Shown: one piece after another, positions 30,248-33,618 of the stretch
Layout: each line of letters starts with the position of its first letter
How positions within the stretch are numbered: position 1 is the first letter of the stretch
NCBI RefSeq assembly: GCF_900115095.1
Contig: NZ_FOVH01000035.1
Span: 1-33,618 of the forward strand
Length of the DNA: 33,618 nucleotides
Direction of reading: 5' to 3'
Origin: Actinomadura madurae
Lineage (GTDB): Bacteria > Actinomycetota > Actinomycetes > Streptosporangiales > Streptosporangiaceae
Notes under the pieces: model-generated
The model's input: only the letters and a program-made list of their open reading frames with translations
Databases searched by the model: none
Told to the model about the DNA's origin: nothing
Position numbers and translations under genes: made by a program

Positions 30248-30318
30248 TGGTCCGGGGACCATGGGTCCGCCTGCGGGGTGCGGCCGCGGGCGAGGGGACG
30301 CCGCCGTTTCGGCGTCCC
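30248..30318. promoter_or_regulatory. Palindrome and hairpin upstream of the kinase operon
   Basis: TGGTCC-GG-GGACCA (30248-30261) is a perfect 14-base palindrome of operator type. GGGACGCCG (30295-30303) and CGGCGTCCC (30310-30318) form a perfect 9-base stem with a 6-base loop. Both lie 70-145 bases before the 39-aa ORF. The rest of 30177-30609 contains no supportable gene; a relatively AT-rich patch occurs near 30525-30545. Confidence 0.45.
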
Positions 30319-30609
30319 GGTCGGTTAAGAATGATCTTGGTCGACTCGGTCATTGTGCCATGGGGGACGGGCGGCGTGGGACGGGTTCACTGCGTTGACC
30401 TGGGGTGACCACTCGTGGTGGCTTCCTCTGGGGGCGAGGCGGCGGTGCGCTTGGCTCCGACGCCCTCGCTCCCGCCGGTCCCTGCCGCGGGGTCAGGACG
30501 GGACTGGCCATTGTCAAGAGGCGTGTCAATTGAAATTTAACCGATCGCGAGGATCGCGACGGGCCATTTAAGCAAGAAGGACGCGAAGGATTCCGGATGG
30601 CTGGCTATG

Positions 30610-31068
30610 CTAGTGCGGCTGGTGTTCGTAGACAGCCTCAATTGGCACCTCTGAGAAGACCTTCTCCTCCAGCGGGGTTCGCGTGCGGTCTTCGCGGAGT
30701 GTTTCGCGGGCGCCGGCGTCCGGTGCCGCCTCGACCTCTTCGCGGTCGTTCTCGGAGAGCGGCTTCTCCTCGGCCGCGTCCATCGCCGGACGGTGAGCAC
30801 GACCGAATCCACGCTGCCACGTGTACTCGAAGAGGTCGCCGGCCGCGGCATGGGCCTCCAGCGTCTCGGTGTGGGAGGCCGCTTCACGTGCTCGGATGTA
30901 GTCGCTCAGCGAGATGCCGCGCCTGACCGCCGCGACCACCTCGTCCTCGGGGATGTGCATCCGGACCGCCGTGGCGTAGCCACGGGCCCGTTCACCCCAG
31001 AAGGCCAGCCACAGCATCCTTCGCGCCGAGGCGCCCGCCTTCCGCGACTCGATCAGATTCCAGATCAT
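30610..31068 (-). CDS. Hypothetical protein, 152 aa
   Basis: I recognise no family. The N-terminal half is basic and helical ('MIWNLIESRKAGASARRMLW', 'LAFWGERARGYATAVRMHIP', 'EDEVVAAVRRGISLSDYIRA'). The C-terminal half is acidic and probably disordered ('MDAAEEKPLSENDREEVEAA', 'EDRTRTPLEEKVFSEV'). It has no membrane segment. AAGGGG lies 5 bases before the ATG. A perfect 10-base inverted repeat at 31091-31116 lies just upstream of the start and may control it. It is on the same strand as the RsbW-like gene 127 bases upstream. Confidence 0.6.
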   Translation of the reverse strand: MIWNLIESRKAGASARRMLWLAFWGERARGYATAVRMHIPEDEVVAAVRRGISLSDYIRAREAASHTETLEAHAAAGDLFEYTWQRGFGRAHRPAMDAAEEKPLSENDREEVEAAPDAGARETLREDRTRTPLEEKVFSEVPIEAVYEHQPH

Positions 31069-31090
31069 GGTTCCCCTTGACCGTCCACCT

Positions 31091-31116
31091 CGATGGGCAC
31101 GCCACTGTGCCCATCG
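31091..31116. promoter_or_regulatory. Perfect 10-base inverted repeat upstream of the 152-aa gene
   Basis: CGATGGGCAC and GTGCCCATCG enclose GCCACT; CCAC/GTGG extends the stem beyond a two-base bulge. It ends 22 bases before the start at 31068 and lies 80 bases after the stop of the RsbW-like gene. It could be an operator, a leader hairpin or the terminator of the upstream gene. Confidence 0.5.
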
Positions 31117-31195
31117 GTGGGTACCGTCCGGGGGAGTTCGGCGATGGCAAGAGCCGATATCGAATAGGCCTGCCCTGGGGAATTGCTTAGCCTGG

Positions 31196-31633
31196 CTATG
31201 CGGGGGTGGTGTCTATTTCAGCCCACATGCCTTCGTAATCGTCCGAGCGGCGGGTGCCGAACGTCGCCGGAGTCAGGTCGAGGCCGGTGAACCTGGCGGA
31301 CCAGTCGCTCTCGTCCGGCCACCCCGGAGCGGTGTGGGAGACCTCGATCCTGACGTAGCACTTCTCGCGCTTGCGCACGAGCCGGACCGTGATGTCGAGG
31401 TCGTCGGAACGGCCCGTGTCCAGCCGGTCGCGCACGGCGCTGCCCGCCAGTTCGCTGGCGGCGACCTGCGCGGCGGCGATGACCTTGAAGTCCCGTATCC
31501 CCCATCCTCGGAGGGCCGCGCGGAGAAGCCCCTCCGCGGCCCGCACCGCCCCGAGCGTGGGTTCGTGCGCGACGACCCACCGGGCGTCGTCGTGTGCCGG
31601 GGGAACCGGGTCCGTGGCAGTTGTCTCGATCAT
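31196..31633 (-). CDS. RsbW/SpoIIAB-like ATP-binding protein with degenerate motifs, 145 aa
   Basis: The fold resembles the small HATPase_c proteins of actinomycetes related to anti-sigma kinases: 'LGAVRAAEGLLRAALRGWGI', 'AAQVAASELAGSAVRD', then 'DLDITVRLVRKREKCYVRIE' and 'VSHTAPGWPDES'. The expected N box E-L-x-x-N-A-x-x-H reads ELAGSAVRD (Asn to Ser65, His to Asp69). The aspartate of the following G1 box is His100, and no GxGL box is seen. ATP binding or kinase activity is therefore doubtful. The frame is open to 31738; the ATG at 31633 is preferred because GAAGAG lies 6 bases upstream. A partner-binding role near the sigma factor is inferred. Confidence 0.7.
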   Translation of the reverse strand: MIETTATDPVPPAHDDARWVVAHEPTLGAVRAAEGLLRAALRGWGIRDFKVIAAAQVAASELAGSAVRDRLDTGRSDDLDITVRLVRKREKCYVRIEVSHTAPGWPDESDWSARFTGLDLTPATFGTRRSDDYEGMWAEIDTTPA

Positions 31634-31817
31634 GAGGTCTCTTCCCTCGTGGCCTGTGGTGCCCGACCGTCCGGGAATCCTCCGCCACGACAACTCCCGG
31701 TCCCGCGCCGGCGGCCGCTCCGATGTGACTGAGGCCACACCTGCGCGATGTCACGCCCCTCATCGCCCTGGATGTCGTAAGCACGTTGGTACGTCGATGC
31801 GTGAAGGGTGGAGGCGG

Positions 31818-32987
31818 ATGGCTTACCACGTGCTCGTGATCGGCGGGGGTTACGCCGGACTGCTGGCGGCGAAGCGCATCGCGCGGCAGGTCCGCCGGGA
31901 CGAGGTCCGGGTCACCCTCGTCAACGACCACGAGAACTTCGTGGAACGCATCCGGCTCCACCAGATGGCGACCGGGCAGAGGCTGCCCACCCGCACCCTC
32001 GCCGGCATGGTGCGCGGCACCGGCGTCAGGGTCGTCGTCGGCGAGGTGATCGCCCTCGACCGTCGGGCCAGGCAGGTGAGGCTGCGGACGGAGGAGCGTT
32101 CGCGGGTCATCGGCTACGACACGCTGGTGTACGCGCTCGGCAGCGGCGCCGACACCGAGACCGTGCCGGGCGTGGCGGACCACGCGTACTCGCTGGCCGA
32201 CGTCGAGCACGCGCGGGCCTTCGCGAGCAAGGCGCTGCGCGAGCTCGCCGCGTCCGGCCGCCGCGTCTGCGTCGTCGGCGGCGGGCTGACCGGGATCGAG
32301 ACGGCGGCCGAGCTCGCCGAGTTCTACCCGGACCTGCGCGTGTGCCTGGTGTCGGGCGAGGTGGTCGGCCCCGGGCTGTCGAAGGGCGGACGCGCCCACG
32401 TGCGGCGCGTCATGTCGGCCCTCGAAGTCGAGATCAGGGAGCACGCCAAGGTCAAGGAGGTGACCGCCGACGGCCTGGTGCTCGTCGACGGCACCCGCGT
32501 GGAGGCCGGCGCCGTGATCTGGAACGCGGGCTTCTCGGTGCCCTCGCTCGCCCGCGAGTCGGGCCTGGAGGTGGACGGCGACGGGCGCGCGCTCGTCGAC
32601 GACACCCAGCGCTCGACGACGGACGCCGACCTGTACGTCATCGGCGACGCGGCCCGGGTGATCGGCCCCGGCGGGCGGGAGCTGCGCATGGCGTGCGCCA
32701 CGGGGATCCCGATGGCGGTGACCGCCGCCGACGCGATCGCCGACCGGCTGACCGGGCGGATCCCGCGCGGCCACCGGTTCGGGTACATCATGCAGACCGT
32801 GAGCCTCGGACGCGGGGACGGCCTGTGCCAGTTCGTCCGTCCCGACGACACGCCGCGGCGCCTGTTCTTCACCGGCCGGCCGGCCGCGTGGGCGAAGGAG
32901 CTGGGGGTGCGCCTCGCGGCCGTGCGCTCCCTGTACCTGACCGGCCCGTACCCGGCCAGGCGCCGGCACCTGGGCCGCCCGCTCTGA
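31818..32987 (+). CDS. NDH-2-like NAD(P)/FAD-dependent oxidoreductase, 389 aa
   Basis: This is a two-dinucleotide-fold flavoprotein. The FAD loop 'VLVIGGGYAGLLAAKRIA' lies at the N-terminus, followed by 'LVNDHENFVERIRLHQMATG'. The NAD(P)H loop 'RVCVVGGGLTGIETAAELAE' lies at about 150-170, and the second FAD motif 'TTDADLYVIGDAARV' near 275. This matches the type II NADH dehydrogenase/ferredoxin-reductase-like family that reduces quinones at the membrane. No C-terminal transmembrane anchor is seen. The ATG at 31818 has GGAGG 4 bases upstream; the upstream open frame is not coding. It is divergent from the RsbW-like gene and convergent with the KamA-like gene. Confidence 0.88.
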   Translation: MAYHVLVIGGGYAGLLAAKRIARQVRRDEVRVTLVNDHENFVERIRLHQMATGQRLPTRTLAGMVRGTGVRVVVGEVIALDRRARQVRLRTEERSRVIGYDTLVYALGSGADTETVPGVADHAYSLADVEHARAFASKALRELAASGRRVCVVGGGLTGIETAAELAEFYPDLRVCLVSGEVVGPGLSKGGRAHVRRVMSALEVEIREHAKVKEVTADGLVLVDGTRVEAGAVIWNAGFSVPSLARESGLEVDGDGRALVDDTQRSTTDADLYVIGDAARVIGPGGRELRMACATGIPMAVTAADAIADRLTGRIPRGHRFGYIMQTVSLGRGDGLCQFVRPDDTPRRLFFTGRPAAWAKELGVRLAAVRSLYLTGPYPARRRHLGRPL

Positions 32988-33030
32988 CACCCGCCCCTCA
33001 AGGCGCCGCGGCTTGACCACCAGCCGAGGC

Positions 33031-33618
33031 CTACTGCCAGGGGAAGCGGTCGGTGAAGGCGGGTTTGAGGTCGTCCAGCCAGACCGCGTCGGGGTCGTAG
33101 TGGGCGAAGAAGGGCTTGCCGACCAGGTCGGCGTCGCGGCACTGGATGAAATGCAACGCCAACACCTTGTGGCCCATCACCTCCACCACACCGTCCACGC
33201 AGACCTTGCCGGGAGTGGCCGACATCGACGGGCCCCGCACCGTCCGCGCCAGCCCCGAGACGTTCTTGTAGGCGTCCCGGAAGATCTCATACGCCCGCGC
33301 CAGCGGTACCGCGAAGTAGTCCTGCGGGCCGGTGTCACGCTCGACGAACATGTAGTACGGCACCAGCCCCAGCCGGGTCTGGGTCCGCCACATGCCCTCC
33401 CACACCGCCGGATCATCGTTGATCGTGCGGATCAGCGGCGCCTGCGTCCGGATCACCGCGCCGGTGTCGCGGATCCGGCGGCACGCCTCGGTCACCATCA
33501 GCGGCTCCAACTCCCGCGGATGGGTGAAGTGCGCCATGAACGCCAGGTTCTTACCCGACTCCACCACCTGCTCGAACAACCGCAGCATCGGCTCGGCATC
33601 GGGATCGGTGACGAACTT
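33031..33618 (-). CDS. KamA-family radical SAM protein (lysine 2,3-aminomutase-like), C-terminal part, cut by the window edge
   Basis: The visible 195 residues match the later part of the lysine 2,3-aminomutase family: 'FMAHFTHPRELEPLMVTEAC', 'IRTQAPLIRTINDDPAVW', 'WRTQTRLGLVPYYMFVERDT', 'FAVPLARAYEIFRDAYKNVS' and 'RGPSMSATPGKVCVDGVVEV'. The H-P-R-E, Q-x-P-L-I-R and Y-Y-M-F segments are typical. The CxxxCxxC radical SAM cluster motif lies upstream, outside the window, so its integrity cannot be judged. The family moves amino groups on lysine, glutamate or related amino acids with PLP and SAM. The substrate here is not readable. It is convergent with the NDH-2-like gene across a 43-base gap. 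Confidence 0.85.
   Translation of the reverse strand, partial: KFVTDPDAEPMLRLFEQVVESGKNLAFMAHFTHPRELEPLMVTEACRRIRDTGAVIRTQAPLIRTINDDPAVWEGMWRTQTRLGLVPYYMFVERDTGPQDYFAVPLARAYEIFRDAYKNVSGLARTVRGPSMSATPGKVCVDGVVEVMGHKVLALHFIQCRDADLVGKPFFAHYDPDAVWLDDLKPAFTDRFPWQ

Noticed and set aside
30537..30560. Tandem GATCGCGA copies near the AT-rich patch
   Set aside because: Only two 9-base copies in GC-rich DNA; likely chance and with no associated feature.
32998..33016. TCAAG/CTTGA inverted repeat between the convergent NDH-2-like and KamA-like genes
   Set aside because: The stem is only 5 bases with no supporting extension, too weak to call a terminator.

Overview
The window is high-GC DNA with GTG starts, short gene spacing and a strong G/C third-position bias. 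It encodes a mycothiol-dependent maleylpyruvate-isomerase-type enzyme, NarL-type two-component pairs and MerR/HxlR/TetR regulators. This fits a chromosomal segment of a filamentous actinomycete, perhaps Streptosporangiales/Actinomadura-like. The genus is an inference. I see no tRNA, rRNA, CRISPR array, integrase or intact transposase.

Layout. (1) 1-6.4 kb holds mixed housekeeping and accessory genes: small hypotheticals, a quinone-oxidoreductase-like enzyme divergent from a TetR regulator with two operators between them, a decayed GntR-like fragment, a DUF3592 membrane protein, a SnoaL-like protein and a HEAT-repeat protein. (2) 6.5-21.4 kb is a carboxylate/hydroxy-acid catabolic locus. One minus-strand operon (20849 to 10837) encodes an FAD-dependent D-2-hydroxyacid dehydrogenase, a TPP enzyme, an RraA aldolase fused to a wrecked 2-hydroxyacid dehydrogenase, a tandem-CMD protein, an IlvD/Edd sugar-acid-type dehydratase, an AtuA-family protein, its DUF4387 partner and a lactate-monooxygenase-like flavoenzyme. 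A second minus-strand operon (8702 to 6515) encodes a CitMHS transporter, frameshifted here, and a fumarylacetoacetate-hydrolase-family enzyme. A NarL-type kinase/regulator pair lies between them on the plus strand, and a MerR gene diverges from the head of the long operon. The two minus-strand operons start from closely related ~70-bp promoter/operator modules (8778-8848 and 20873-20944), which ties them into one regulon.

(3) 21.5-24 kb holds an HxlR regulator divergent from an imine-reductase-like enzyme, then a mycothiol maleylpyruvate isomerase family gene and a VOC protein. (4) 24-31.7 kb is rich in signalling genes: a structured non-coding stretch with three hairpins, a possible degenerate GGDEF-like protein, a small conserved-looking protein, a sigma-70 family factor, an OmpR-type regulator, a stand-alone receiver, a cytosolic PAS histidine kinase preceded by a coupled 39-aa ORF, and a degenerate RsbW-like ATPase. 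(5) 31.8 kb to the end holds an NDH-2-like flavoprotein and the C-terminal part of a KamA-family (lysine 2,3-aminomutase-like) protein cut by the window edge.

The catabolic locus is the best candidate for an undescribed system. It combines AtuA/DUF4387, whose chemistry I cannot assign, with dehydratase, aldolase, TPP and flavin enzymes under a shared promoter element. Two of its genes carry lesions (a frameshift and a double internal deletion) that need checking against raw reads before the pathway is treated as functional.
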